Notes: generated by a model not told the origin, from the letters alone. 64,000 nt of DNA from an uncultured Ellagibacter sp. (GCF_934636505.1 NZ_CAKUAL010000001.1:1-64000), one strand, 5' to 3'. Positions 28,277-35,586 are shown, counted from the stretch's first letter. Numbers and translations: made by a program.

Positions 28277-28360
28277 GGGGGCTCTTCGGCAACGCCCAGT
28301 CGCTCAAACAGTCCTCGCTTCGCTGCGGAACTCGCTTTGTGGGCGCCGCCGAAGAGCCCC
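28277..28360 (+). repeat. Interspersed palindromic repeat, copy 1
   Basis: About 84 bp, beginning GGGGCTCTTCGGC and ending with the reverse complement GCCGAAGAGCCCC. Inside is the word CAGTCGCTCAAACAG. Related copies lie at 28382-28453 and, inverted, at 50679-50760. It sits between the DUF4956 gene and the lipoprotein start. Confidence 0.85.
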
Positions 28361-28381
28361 GTCAGGTCGCGGCCCGTCCCT

Positions 28382-28453
28382 CCGGCAACGCCCAGTCGCT
28401 CAAACAGTCCTCGCTGCGCTGCGGAACTCGCTTTGTGGGCGCCGCCGAAGGGG
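28382..28453 (+). repeat. Interspersed palindromic repeat, copy 2
   Basis: Same core as copy 1 (GGCAACGCCCAGTCGCTCAA onward) with one or two differences, but lacking the outer GGGGCTCTT end. It ends 15 bases before the lipoprotein ATG, so it partly replaces the normal ribosome binding region. Confidence 0.85.
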
Positions 28454-28467
28454 CCAGGTCGGGTTGC

Positions 28468-30534
28468 ATGAGGCGTCTTGCCGCACTTTGTATCGCCGCT
28501 GTGCTCGTTTTCTCGCTTTCGGGGCTGGGCGGCTGCTCGGGCGCAGAGTCTTCTTCTGCGGCGTCGAGCAGCGCTGCCGCAACGGCCGACTCGGAGTCTT
28601 CCGCCTTTGAAGACGTTGCCGCAGCTTTCGACGTTTCGGCTCTTGACCTGGACTATTCGAATCGCGACCTGGACGCAAGCTACAACGAGGCATCTGCCAC
28701 GCGCATCACGCTTTCGGGGTCGTCTGCGAGCGTTGACGGCTCGGGCGCCGCAGTCGATGGCTCGACGGTGACCATCTCATCGGAAGGAACCTACATTATC
28801 TCAGGCGAGCTTTCGTCGGGGCAGATCGTCGTCGATGCGTCCGATGACGCGAAGGTTCAGCTGGTACTTGCGGGGGCGACTATCCACAACGAGAACGGTC
28901 CCGCAATCTATGCGAAAAACGCCGATAAATGCTTCGTGACCTTGGCCGATGGTACGCAAAACTCGCTTTCCGACGGTACCGACTACGCGCTCGAAGATGA
29001 CTCCGATGAGCCGTACGCGACGCTCTTTTGCCGCTGCGACCTCGCCATCAACGGCGCGGGGGCTCTCAACGTCACAGCGAATTACCGCCACGGCATCTGC
29101 TCGAAGGACGACTTGGTTGTCACGGGTGGCATGCTGAACGTGACGGCAGTCGAGGATTGCCTGCGCGGTCGCGATTGCGTGAAGATTGCCGACGGCACGT
29201 TCAGCCTGGTGGCGGGAGGTGACGGCATCAAGTCGAACAAGGACACGAAGGCCGCGCAGGGTTTCGTGAGCATCACAGGCGGTACCTTCGCAATCAACGC
29301 GGGCGACGACGCGGTGCAGGGGAAGACCTATATTGGCATCACGGGCGGAACGTTCGGCGTGACCTCGGCCGATGACGCGTTCCATTCCGACTTGCAGATG
29401 GCGATTGCAGGCGGTGGCTTCACGGTGAGCGCGGGCGATGATGCCTTCCATGCGGAAACCGAGCTTGCGGTCGACGACGGCACCATTAACGTGGCCAGCT
29501 GCTATGAAGGCCTCGAGGCGGAAAAAGTATACGTGAACGGCGGTGATACTTCCATCGTGGCGTCCGATGACGCGGTCAACGCAAGCGCTGCCGACCTCTC
29601 GGATAGCTCGGCCGATTACGAGGAAGCTAATGATAGTGGCGCTCCTGGTGAGGACGGTATTGCTGTCAATGGAAAAACGCCAGGCGAAGGCGGGCCTGCC
29701 TCGGGTGGAAGCCCTGCGGATGGCGCTAACTTCCCAGGTGGTGACCAGGGTGGATTGAGCGGCCAGGTTCCGCAAGGCAGTGCCCAGGGGCAGGGCGAGG
29801 GGCAGGCTCAGAACGGCACCCCGCAAGGCGAAGCGGCCCAAGGTGACGCACTGCGGGGTGACCAAGGCGGCATGCAAGGTGAAGGCGGGCCCTCCCAGGG
29901 TGCTGGCAGCCAGGGCGATGCTCCCCAGGGCGGCCAAGGTGGCTCACCCCAGGATGCTGGCAATCAGGGCGGTGCCCCTGGCGCAGGTTCTTCCGACTGC
30001 CTTATCCAGATCAACGGCGGAACGCTCGTGCTCGACTCGGCGGGCGATGCCATCGACAGCAACGGCAGCGTGGAAATCACGGGCGGTACGGTGCTCGTCA
30101 ACGGCCCGTCGAGCGATGGTGATGGCGCGTTTGACTACGACAGCGAGGCGACCGTCTCGGGTGGTACGGTGCTCATGATCGGCTCATCGCGCATGGCGCA
30201 GAGTTTCTCGAGCGGCACTCAGCTGTTTCTCTACACCGCGAACGTGAGCGGCAGCGCGGGCGAGACGGTCGCAATTGTGGACGCAAACGGCAATGTGATT
30301 GCGTCGATGACAGCTACCAAGCAATTCGGCATGGTGCTGGCAAGCAGCCCGAAGTTTACCGAAGGTGGGGAATATTCTCTGGTGATAGGCGGAGTGTTGA
30401 CGAACGTGGATGCGCATGGCTATACCGATTCCGGGACCGTCTCGGGCGGTAGCTCGATTTCTGCAACCGCGAGCACCACGCCTTCGTCGAGCGTAGGAGG
30501 CGTGGGGTCGGGTCCTGGCGCACGGGGTCGGTAA
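28468..30534 (+). CDS. Cthe_2159-type carbohydrate-binding lipoprotein
   Basis: 688 residues from the ATG at 28468, which opens a lipoprotein signal (MRRLAALCIAAVLVFSLSGLGGCSG). The frame stays open upstream to 28207 through the two interspersed repeats, but that extension would bury the signal peptide, so I reject it. The mature part is a right-handed beta-helix-like array (TYIISGELSSGQIVVDA, GGDGIKSNKD, AGDDAVQGKTYIGITGGTF) of the Cthe_2159 family, a polygalacturonate-binding protein in Clostridium. A Gly/Gln-rich insert at about 395-505 splits it. Surface-anchored third product of the VTC operon. Confidence 0.82.
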   Translation: MRRLAALCIAAVLVFSLSGLGGCSGAESSSAASSSAAATADSESSAFEDVAAAFDVSALDLDYSNRDLDASYNEASATRITLSGSSASVDGSGAAVDGSTVTISSEGTYIISGELSSGQIVVDASDDAKVQLVLAGATIHNENGPAIYAKNADKCFVTLADGTQNSLSDGTDYALEDDSDEPYATLFCRCDLAINGAGALNVTANYRHGICSKDDLVVTGGMLNVTAVEDCLRGRDCVKIADGTFSLVAGGDGIKSNKDTKAAQGFVSITGGTFAINAGDDAVQGKTYIGITGGTFGVTSADDAFHSDLQMAIAGGGFTVSAGDDAFHAETELAVDDGTINVASCYEGLEAEKVYVNGGDTSIVASDDAVNASAADLSDSSADYEEANDSGAPGEDGIAVNGKTPGEGGPASGGSPADGANFPGGDQGGLSGQVPQGSAQGQGEGQAQNGTPQGEAAQGDALRGDQGGMQGEGGPSQGAGSQGDAPQGGQGGSPQDAGNQGGAPGAGSSDCLIQINGGTLVLDSAGDAIDSNGSVEITGGTVLVNGPSSDGDGAFDYDSEATVSGGTVLMIGSSRMAQSFSSGTQLFLYTANVSGSAGETVAIVDANGNVIASMTATKQFGMVLASSPKFTEGGEYSLVIGGVLTNVDAHGYTDSGTVSGGSSISATASTTPSSSVGGVGSGPGARGR

Positions 30535-30543
30535 ATGACTGGC

Positions 30544-30583
30544 GGGCGGCGCTTCTGACGCGGAGAGGACGCCGCCCCGTTTT
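30544..30583 (+). terminator. Terminator of the VTC operon
   Basis: GGGCGGCG (30544-30551) pairs with CGCCGCCC (30570-30577), followed by CGTTTTGA. Confidence 0.75.
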
Positions 30584-30612
30584 GACGGGCGAGCCTTACT
30601 GGGCGGGGATGC

Positions 30613-30984
30613 TTACTCTCCGCCCGCGACAACGGTGACGGTTCCCCCGTCCATTTCTTTCGTTATCTGAAGTTCGTATTGTGACAATAAGCAAGTATCA
30701 CCAGAGCAGATATCTGTGGTGTGCGTGCAGACAAGTGCTTTCGGAATAGCGAGACGGCCGTTTTCGTCGGCGAATTGCCGATCCATGGCTTCATGGCTGG
30801 GGCAGTCCCAAGGAGTGCTGTCGACCTCCGCATAGGGTATGGGCTGTTCTGACGCATCTACGATTTGCAGGGTGAAAGCGACATAGCGAGCGGTTGGCTG
30901 CATGACGGCGATTGCCGCGCCGATTGCTACGACAATCGCGACGACAAGAAGCGCTGGAAGTACGACCCGCCTAGTCGTAATCAT
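30613..30984 (-). CDS. Small secreted or membrane-anchored protein, unknown function
   Basis: 123 residues. One N-terminal hydrophobic segment (VVLPALLVVAIVVAIGAAIAV) acts as a signal anchor. The outside part (FTLQIVDASEQPIPYAEVDSTPWDCP) looks like a small beta domain of the carboxypeptidase-regulatory or prealbumin-like sort, and has four Cys that could form disulfides. Not recognised further. It converges on the VTC operon and its start has AAAGGATAAT upstream. Confidence 0.6.
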   Translation of the reverse strand: MITTRRVVLPALLVVAIVVAIGAAIAVMQPTARYVAFTLQIVDASEQPIPYAEVDSTPWDCPSHEAMDRQFADENGRLAIPKALVCTHTTDICSGDTCLLSQYELQITKEMDGGTVTVVAGGE

Positions 30985-31110
30985 ATGGGATTATCCTTTC
31001 TGTTTGAGGATAAATGCTATAGAAATGTTATCAATAAATCTAGAAGGTGCGTGCAAGTTCTTTACGGGTTGGTTCTTGTGGGAAGAAGTGCGCTTTTGGA
31101 GAGGGGGACA

Positions 31111-31295
31111 TGCCAGAAATCGGGCACTCTTCATCATCTCTGGGAGCGAACGCGGGGAGTCGGGGAATGCGACTCGGATGCTGGCCTTCTCTGAACTGGC
31201 CTTATGCCCGCATGCCGTTCGCGGTGACCTGCCGCAGGGCGCGAAGATCGCCTCCTAGGGGCCGCTCGTTGATGAAAACCGCCCGATTTCTGGCA
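31111..31295. mobile_element. MITE-like element, copy 1
   Basis: 185 bp. The ends are imperfect 28-bp inverted repeats: TGCCAGAAATCGGGC at the left and GCCCGATTTCTGGCA at the right, with TTCATCATC against GTTGATGAA inside. A second copy lies at 34675-34858. No coding capacity. The flanking 20-30 bp on the left (GAGAGGGGGACA) is also shared by both copies, so the true unit may be slightly longer. Confidence 0.8.
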
Positions 31296-31334
31296 GGTTG
31301 GGGCGTTCTTGAGCGCAGAGGGTTGCGACTCCCC

Positions 31335-31362
31335 GTCATGACGAGCTAATATATGTCATGAC
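31335..31362. promoter_or_regulatory. Two GTCATGAC palindromes 20 bp apart
   Basis: The 8-bp palindrome GTCATGAC occurs at 31335-31342 and again at 31355-31362, centres 20 bp apart (two helix turns), just before a ribosome site and the short frame at 31385. It looks like an operator for a regulator binding as two dimers; the regulator is unknown. Confidence 0.5.
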
Positions 31363-31384
31363 ATCCTGAAAGGAGACCAGCTAT

Positions 31385-31426
31385 ATGAAGTCAAGGGATA
31401 ATCCGAAGTTTTTTGAAGCCGAGTAG
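31385..31426 (+). CDS. 13-codon peptide or truncated gene start
   Basis: ATG to TAG encodes MKSRDNPKFFEAE, seven to eight bases after a good AAAGGAGA site and just after the paired GTCATGAC palindromes. It could be a leader peptide, or the remaining 5' end of a gene lost before or with the IS110 insertion 34 bp downstream. Only translation signals support it. Confidence 0.35.
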   Translation: MKSRDNPKFFEAE

Positions 31427-31531
31427 GTTTATCCGATTAACGCACTTTGACAGCCGAATATCGAATGCTTTTGGGCGCAATGGGGCGCATCGCAGATGCG
31501 ATGGCGGCTAGGGCGGATATGCCAACCGGGG

Positions 31532-32710
31532 CTACTTGGCCGGGTCGTACGGCTTCCCGTCGCGCATGACGGCGTAGACGACGTGGCACAGCTTCCTCGC
31601 CACGGCGGTGACCGCGACGCGGTGGGGCTTGCCCTTGCGGCGCAGCTTGTCGTAGTACTCCTTGAGCCTCGGGTCGTACTGCCTGGCCCGGTTCGCGGCC
31701 AGCCACAGCGACCTGCGCAGGTAGGGCGAGCCGTGCTTGGTTATGGGAACGCCCTCGGCCGAGTACTTGCCCGACTCGTCGACGCCGGAGTTGAGCCCCG
31801 CGTACTTCACGATCGACGCGGCGTTCCTGAACCTCTTCACGTCGCCGATCTCGGCGACGATCTGGGCGTCGGTCGTCGTGGACACGCCGGGGATGGTCGT
31901 GATGTTGGGCTCGACCTTCCCGAGGAGCGAGGCGACCTCCTTCTCGACCTTGGCAATCGTGGCGTTCAGGAACTCGACCTGCGAGACCATCGTCCTGATC
32001 TGGAACGAGGCGGCCTCCTCGCCGAGCCTTATGCCGACCGACGATTTTGCCGCGGCCTTGACCTCGGCGGCCTTGGCGTCGCCGAGCCTGCCGCGCGAGC
32101 CCTCCGACAGCAGCTTCGCTATCGAGGACGCCCGCTTGCGGGCGACCTCGGAGGGCGTCGGGCATTCCGCGAGCACCTTGAGCGACGCGGCCCCGAACAT
32201 GTCGGAGAACAGCGCCGCGTATTCCGGGAAGTAGGCGTCGAGCACGCATATGGCCTGGGTCTTCACGGCGGCGAGCTCCTGCTTGAGCCCCTGGTGGTAG
32301 CGGGTGAGCTGCTTGAGCGCCTGCACCTCGTCGGTGGCCAGCCTCGTCTCGTCGTAGTCGCCCTGGCGCAGCGTCTCGGCTATGAGCCAAGAGTCGATGC
32401 GGTCGTTCTTCACGCCGGACAGGCTCTTGAGCTTGCGCATGGCGTGCACCTGCATGGGGTTGACGACGCACACGCGGTAGCCCGCGGCCATCAGGTAGGC
32501 GAAGCAGGCCTTCCAGTAGTGGCCGGTGGCCTCCATGCCGACGAACACGTCGTCCTCCGACTCGGCGACGGACTCCAGCCAGGCTATGCACCTCCCGAAG
32601 CCGGCCTCGCTGTTCTTGAACTTCATGGGCCTTGCGGCCTCGGCCCCCGTCTCGTCGACGGCGCCGATCACGTGGTCCACCTTGGCGATGTCCACACCTG
32701 CGTAGATCAT
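31532..32710 (-). CDS. IS110-family transposase (DEDD recombinase)
   Basis: 392 residues. The N-terminal RuvC-like domain has the DEDD residues D7 (YAGVDIAK), E60 (FVGMEATGH), D103 and D106 (VKNDRIDSWLIAE). The C-terminal transposase_20 domain (IPGVSTTTDAQIVAEIGDVKRF and KHGSPYLRRSLW) carries the catalytic Ser region. The start follows GGAAGGAG. All key residues are present, so the enzyme is probably active. IS110 enzymes work with an element-encoded bridge RNA that pairs with donor and target DNA. Confidence 0.95.
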   Translation of the reverse strand: MIYAGVDIAKVDHVIGAVDETGAEAARPMKFKNSEAGFGRCIAWLESVAESEDDVFVGMEATGHYWKACFAYLMAAGYRVCVVNPMQVHAMRKLKSLSGVKNDRIDSWLIAETLRQGDYDETRLATDEVQALKQLTRYHQGLKQELAAVKTQAICVLDAYFPEYAALFSDMFGAASLKVLAECPTPSEVARKRASSIAKLLSEGSRGRLGDAKAAEVKAAAKSSVGIRLGEEAASFQIRTMVSQVEFLNATIAKVEKEVASLLGKVEPNITTIPGVSTTTDAQIVAEIGDVKRFRNAASIVKYAGLNSGVDESGKYSAEGVPITKHGSPYLRRSLWLAANRARQYDPRLKEYYDKLRRKGKPHRVAVTAVARKLCHVVYAVMRDGKPYDPAK

Positions 32711-32911
32711 GGGCGGCTCCTTCCGCTAGCGGCGGGCTCCTGCTACCGCACCCGGGACCGCTACCTCCTAGAAGAGATCCGAGGAATGGCGCGCGGCCAC
32801 CCTCATCCAGCTTATCCGCGGCCTCGCCCGGATGGGGCAGGTTGCCAGACTCCTTTACGAGAAGCAAGGCTCTCATCGGCCATGTCGGCAACCCTGCCCG
32901 CCAGAATCTGC
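32711..32911 (-). ncRNA. Candidate IS110 bridge RNA region
   Basis: The long non-coding end 5' of the transposase has two stem-loops on the transposase strand. The first is at 32835-32899: GGGCAGGGTTGCC pairs with GGCAACCTGCCC around a 40-base loop. The second is at 32727-32763: TAGCGG/CCGCTA around a 25-base loop. Two structured loops upstream of the transposase are the expected target- and donor-binding loops. The first loop contains GCCGA and AGCCTT, matching the two flanks of the insertion (GCCGAA on the left; AAGGCT, complement of AGCCTT, on the right). Confidence 0.6.
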
Positions 32912-32974
32912 ATTGCATCCATAAGCATTCGATAAAAGGCTTAAAAATGCAACGACTTAAAGATAGGAGTGGTC

Positions 32975-33244
32975 ATGGACGCAGTGATGAAGGTGATGCG
33001 CAGCGGCAACAGCGAAGTTGTGGCGCTGCCCGCCGCGTGGCGGCGCAAGCATGGAGTGACGGCAGGCGATTACCTCATAGTCAGCGAACTCCCAAACGGA
33101 AGCATCGTGCTCAAGCCGAAGAAAGACGGGTCAGCGGAAATAAAGGAGCGTCTTGCTGCATTGCGCAAAGACAACGCACGCTGTACTGCGCTCGTCGATA
33201 TGAGCATCGAGGAGGAGAAAGAAGCGGCACATGAGCGTGAATAG
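32975..33244 (+). CDS. AbrB/MazE-type antitoxin
   Basis: 89 residues. The N-terminal swapped-hairpin DNA-binding domain is visible (VMRSGNSEVVALPAAWRRKHGVTAGDYLIVSELPNGSIVLKPK), followed by a charged helical tail that likely binds the toxin. The ATG at 32975 has AGGAG five bases upstream; a GTG two codons before is less likely. It overlaps the PIN toxin gene by 14 bp. The IS110 element begins 41 bp upstream and has probably cut the pair off from its original promoter. Confidence 0.82.
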   Translation: MDAVMKVMRSGNSEVVALPAAWRRKHGVTAGDYLIVSELPNGSIVLKPKKDGSAEIKERLAALRKDNARCTALVDMSIEEEKEAAHERE

Positions 33245-33656
33245 CATCTTTCTTGACACGAATTTCCTGCTCGACGCTCTTGTCGAGGGTAGGCCGCAGA
33301 GTGCAGAGGCCTTCGATGTCTTTTGTGCTATAGCCGACGGTAAGGTCGCTGGTTTCGTTATGCCAAGTCAGCTCGTCGACTTCTACCACATCGCCCGAAA
33401 GGGAGGTATGTCCGACGAGAAAAGGCGAGAAAGCGTCGGGCTGATTTTGGATTGCTGCTCGGTTTGCGCGGTCGATCAGTCTCTGCTTCGCAGTGCGCTA
33501 CGATCCGATGAGCCGGACTTCGAGGATGGACTCATTCGCCAGGCGGCAGAGGAGTTCGGGGCTGATTATATCGCTACCCGAGACGAGAAAGGTTTTATAG
33601 GCTCAACCGTGCCGAAAGCCGAGCCTCGTGAGCTTGTCCAGCACCTCGGTCTGTGA
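33231..33656 (+). CDS. PIN-domain toxin (VapC-like ribonuclease)
   Basis: 141 residues. The acidic residues of the PIN metal site are in place: D in IFLDTNFLLDAL, E in RPQSAEAFDVF, the DEPDFEDGLIRQAA block and D in YIATRDEKGF. PIN toxins cleave RNA and are held inactive by the cognate antitoxin, here the AbrB-type protein encoded just before with overlapping frames. No disabling mutation is seen. Confidence 0.85.
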   Translation: MSVNSIFLDTNFLLDALVEGRPQSAEAFDVFCAIADGKVAGFVMPSQLVDFYHIARKGGMSDEKRRESVGLILDCCSVCAVDQSLLRSALRSDEPDFEDGLIRQAAEEFGADYIATRDEKGFIGSTVPKAEPRELVQHLGL

Positions 33657-33687
33657 TTGAGGCGCTCGCGGGATTCTCTGTACTTTT

Positions 33688-33872
33688 GAGGGCTTCTTTT
33701 ATGCCGTCGTACAGGGCGGCCGTGAGAGTCTTATTCAAGGACGATGAGTGCCAAACGGAAGCTTTTCGCACCTGTACTATGGTGGGGACATGCAATCACT
33801 ACGGGCTGAGTATAGTGAACCCAGCAAAGGGCGCGGCGAAGAGGTGGCGAGTCATTAAGCGTTCCCCGCGCG
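33688..33872 (+). repeat. 185-bp duplicated segment, copy A (CRISPR-leader-like)
   Basis: Repeated at 35019-35203 with a single mismatch by eye (33862/35193). It starts GAGGGCTTCTTTTATGCC and runs into TTCCCCGCGCG. A possible -10 box TATAGT lies at 33810-33815, about 45 bp before the repeat-like sequence, as in CRISPR leaders. Both copies end inside a CRISPR-repeat-like sequence. An open frame across it (33653-34069) is likely chance. Confidence 0.85.
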
Positions 33873-33946
33873 CGGGATGGTCTCAACTCCGACCTCGCGG
33901 GCTGCAAGTCCACCATAAACGCTTCCCGCGCGTGGGGATAATCCCT
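33859..33946 (+). CRISPR. Decayed type I-E-like CRISPR remnant (two repeats, one spacer)
   Basis: GCGTTCCCCGCGCGCGGGAT begins at 33859 and CGCTTCCCGCGCGTGGGGAT at 33920. Each is followed by a TC-rich end (GGTCTC, AATCCC), and the starts are 61 bp apart, the unit length of type I-E arrays (28-29 bp repeat plus 32-33 bp spacer). The words resemble the TTCCCCGCGC..GCGGGGAT repeats of the type. Both repeats are degenerate, only one spacer (about 33885-33918) remains, and no cas gene is in the window. Confidence 0.5.
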
Positions 33947-34199
33947 GTTGACGCACCTAGAAAGAATGGACGCGGGCCTCGGTTCTTAACCAGGGTGCGC
34001 GTCCATAACAGAGTTTATATCATATCGGGACTTCCCAGCGCGTGCGGGGTGATCTTTGGCCGACAATGACTTGGGACATCAGGCGACGGTGCGTAATGCT
34101 CACTCGGGTCGACCTTGGAGGTCTGCGCTATGGCTTTCGTGAAAGGAAGTAGACTGCGCGAGGAAGTGGAGCATTGATCCTCGTGGGCAGGGACTTCGG

Positions 34200-34511
34200 A
34201 TGCAGAGGAGGCTGGTTTTGGATCTGCCGGATGAGCAAATTGTTGAGCTGGTGTCGAAAGGCGGCCCGAGGGCCTGTCTTGTTCTTGCTGATTTGCTGGA
34301 AAGCGGCGAGTCCTATCCGGGTCCTATCGAGGACATCAAAGCAATGACGAACGATTATTCAAGCGTAGCGTTTGCCTACCCCGTTGCTTCTATTGCGTGG
34401 GCCTACCTCGAGGCCCATAAAATCGCTCGCTATGATGGCGATGATTTCCTGATCGCAGGCCTCATCGCTGCGACCCTCGATGGTTCGTTCTGCGGAAGGG
34501 CCTACGAATGA
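34200..34511 (+). CDS. Hypothetical protein, 103 residues
   Basis: The frame MQRRLVLDLPDEQIVELVSKGGPRACLVLADLLESG has ordinary amino-acid composition and predicted helices. It follows GGCAGGGA, six bases upstream. No motif recognised; no signal peptide or membrane segment. It stands alone between the two CRISPR-like remnants. It could be a fragment of a larger lost gene. Confidence 0.5.
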   Translation: MQRRLVLDLPDEQIVELVSKGGPRACLVLADLLESGESYPGPIEDIKAMTNDYSSVAFAYPVASIAWAYLEAHKIARYDGDDFLIAGLIAATLDGSFCGRAYE

Positions 34512-34562
34512 GGCGCAGGAAGAAGGCAACAACTCGGTGAAGGCGCAACTCCGCGGCGAGAC

Positions 34563-34650
34563 GCGGTGCGGACGGCCGAGGCCGAGAGTCGCGCCTCTTT
34601 CGTGGCGCGGTGCGGACGGCTGGGGCTGAGAGCTTGCCCCCTTTGGCAAG
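34563..34650. repeat. 44-bp tandem repeat, two units
   Basis: GCGGTGCGGACGGC opens each unit, at 34563 and 34607; the units are similar but not identical. Non-coding, directly before the second MITE-like element. Confidence 0.6.
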
Positions 34651-34674
34651 GTGCGCGTTTCGAGAGGGGGGACA

Positions 34675-34858
34675 TGCCAGAAATTGGGCACTCTTCATCA
34701 TCGCGGGGAGCGAACGCGGGAAGTCGGGGAAGGCGACTCGGATGCCGAATTCGCCGACCTGGCCTTATGCCCGCATGCCGTTCGTGATGACCCGCCGCAG
34801 GGGGTGAAAATCGCTTCCCAAGCGGCTCATGTTGATGAAAACCGCCCGATTTCTGGCA
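34675..34858. mobile_element. MITE-like element, copy 2
   Basis: 184 bp, same ends as the copy at 31111-31295: TGCCAGAAATTGGGC and GCCCGATTTCTGGCA. The centre is more diverged than the ends, as expected if the ends are recognised by a transposase elsewhere. No coding capacity. Confidence 0.8.
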
Positions 34859-34928
34859 GGTTGGGGCGTTCGTTCGTTCGTGCGGTCGTCCGATTGCTGC
34901 TTCGCAGCGCGTCAGTGACGCTTTCCGT

Positions 34929-34950
34929 GGGATGCCGGACCCGGCATCCC
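34929..34950. terminator. Perfect 10-bp hairpin
   Basis: GGGATGCCGG (34929-34938) and CCGGCATCCC (34941-34950) around AC. No T run follows, so a terminator role is uncertain. Confidence 0.4.
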
Positions 34951-35018
34951 GCCGCGAAGATACGCGGCGAGACGGTTTAGCCCTTTAGTTGTCGTCGTCG
35001 TCAGAACATGAGCAACTG

Positions 35019-35203
35019 GAGGGCTTCTTTTATGCCGTCGTACAGGGCGGCCGTGAGAGTCTTATTCAAGGACGATGAGTGCCAAACGGAAGCTTTTCGC
35101 ACCTGTACTATGGTGGGGACATGCAATCACTACGGGCTGAGTATAGTGAACCCAGCAAAGGGCGCGGCGAAGAGGTGGCGAGTCATTAAGCGCTCCCCGC
35201 GCG
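35019..35203 (+). repeat. 185-bp duplicated segment, copy B (CRISPR-leader-like)
   Basis: Second copy of the 33688-33872 segment, 1331 bp downstream in the same orientation. It runs into GCGCTCCCCGCGCG at 35190, a first-repeat-like start. About 57 bp on, GTGTCTCCCCGAGTGTGTGA (35246-35265) may be a further decayed repeat. No intact array follows. Confidence 0.85.
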
Positions 35204-35305
35204 GCAATCTCAGCGCGCGGGTCCCGGGGCCAACGCCTTCCGCAGGTGTCTCCCCGAGTGTGTGAGACAACCCCGACTCCGCCGTTTTTCTAGGGAGGGT
35301 TTGCG

Positions 35306-35524
35306 ATGCCGGAACCGAAGAAGCGCGCCGTGAAGCGTACTGATGCGCAGCGCGCGGCGGAAAACAAGTACAAGAAGGCGAAGCAGAAGAAGATCCAGTG
35401 CAATTTCTTTCCGCCCGATTACGATTTGTACGAATTCGCGAGGAATCGGGAGGAAAGCATGTCGTCATACCTGAAGCGCCTCATTCGCGAGGACAAGGAG
35501 AGGAGCGAGAACGGTTCGCAATGA
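35306..35524 (+). CDS. Small basic hypothetical protein, possibly ribbon-helix-helix
   Basis: 72 residues, Lys/Arg-rich at the N-terminus (KKRAVKRTDAQRAAENKYKKAKQKKIQ). Then FFPPDYDLYEFARNREESMSSYLKRLIREDKER resembles the strand and two helices of an Arc/CopG-type DNA-binding fold; this is a tentative reading. GGGAGGG precedes the ATG. The stop overlaps the ATG of the next short frame (ATGA). Confidence 0.6.
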   Translation: MPEPKKRAVKRTDAQRAAENKYKKAKQKKIQCNFFPPDYDLYEFARNREESMSSYLKRLIREDKERSENGSQ

Positions 35525-35586
35525 AACAGGTGCTTGATTTCCTGATTTTCATCTCGGAGCTCGTGATGCGAAAGGGATTCTCGTGA
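35521..35586 (+). CDS. 21-residue hydrophobic peptide in a coupled chain
   Basis: ATG overlaps the preceding stop (ATGA) and its own stop TGA overlaps the GTG of the next gene (CGTGA). The product MKQVLDFLIFISELVMRKGFS is hydrophobic in the middle. No separate strong ribosome site; translation would depend on coupling. Real expression is unproven. Confidence 0.4.
   Translation: MKQVLDFLIFISELVMRKGFS

Larger units (their letters stand above)
31460..32933 (-). mobile_element. IS110-family insertion sequence
   Basis: About 1.47 kb with one transposase gene. The ends carry related inverted words: ATCGAATGCTTTTGGGCGCAA at 31460 and the complement of ATTGCATCCATAAGCATTCGA at 32912. The non-coding part is short (72 bp) 3' of the transposase and long (about 220 bp) 5' of it, the layout of the IS110 group rather than IS1111. 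Without the element the flanks would join as GACAGCCGAAGGCTTAAA, an AGCC-GAA-GGCT palindrome, if the core dinucleotide is AA/TT. Exact boundaries are uncertain by a few bases. Confidence 0.85.

Noticed and set aside
28207..28467. N-terminal extension of the carbohydrate-binding lipoprotein
   Set aside because: It runs through two interspersed repeats and would place the lipoprotein signal 87 residues inside the protein.
33653..34069. 138-codon frame overlapping the end of the PIN toxin
   Set aside because: Most of it is the duplicated leader-like segment and CRISPR-like repeats; it has no recognisable protein features.
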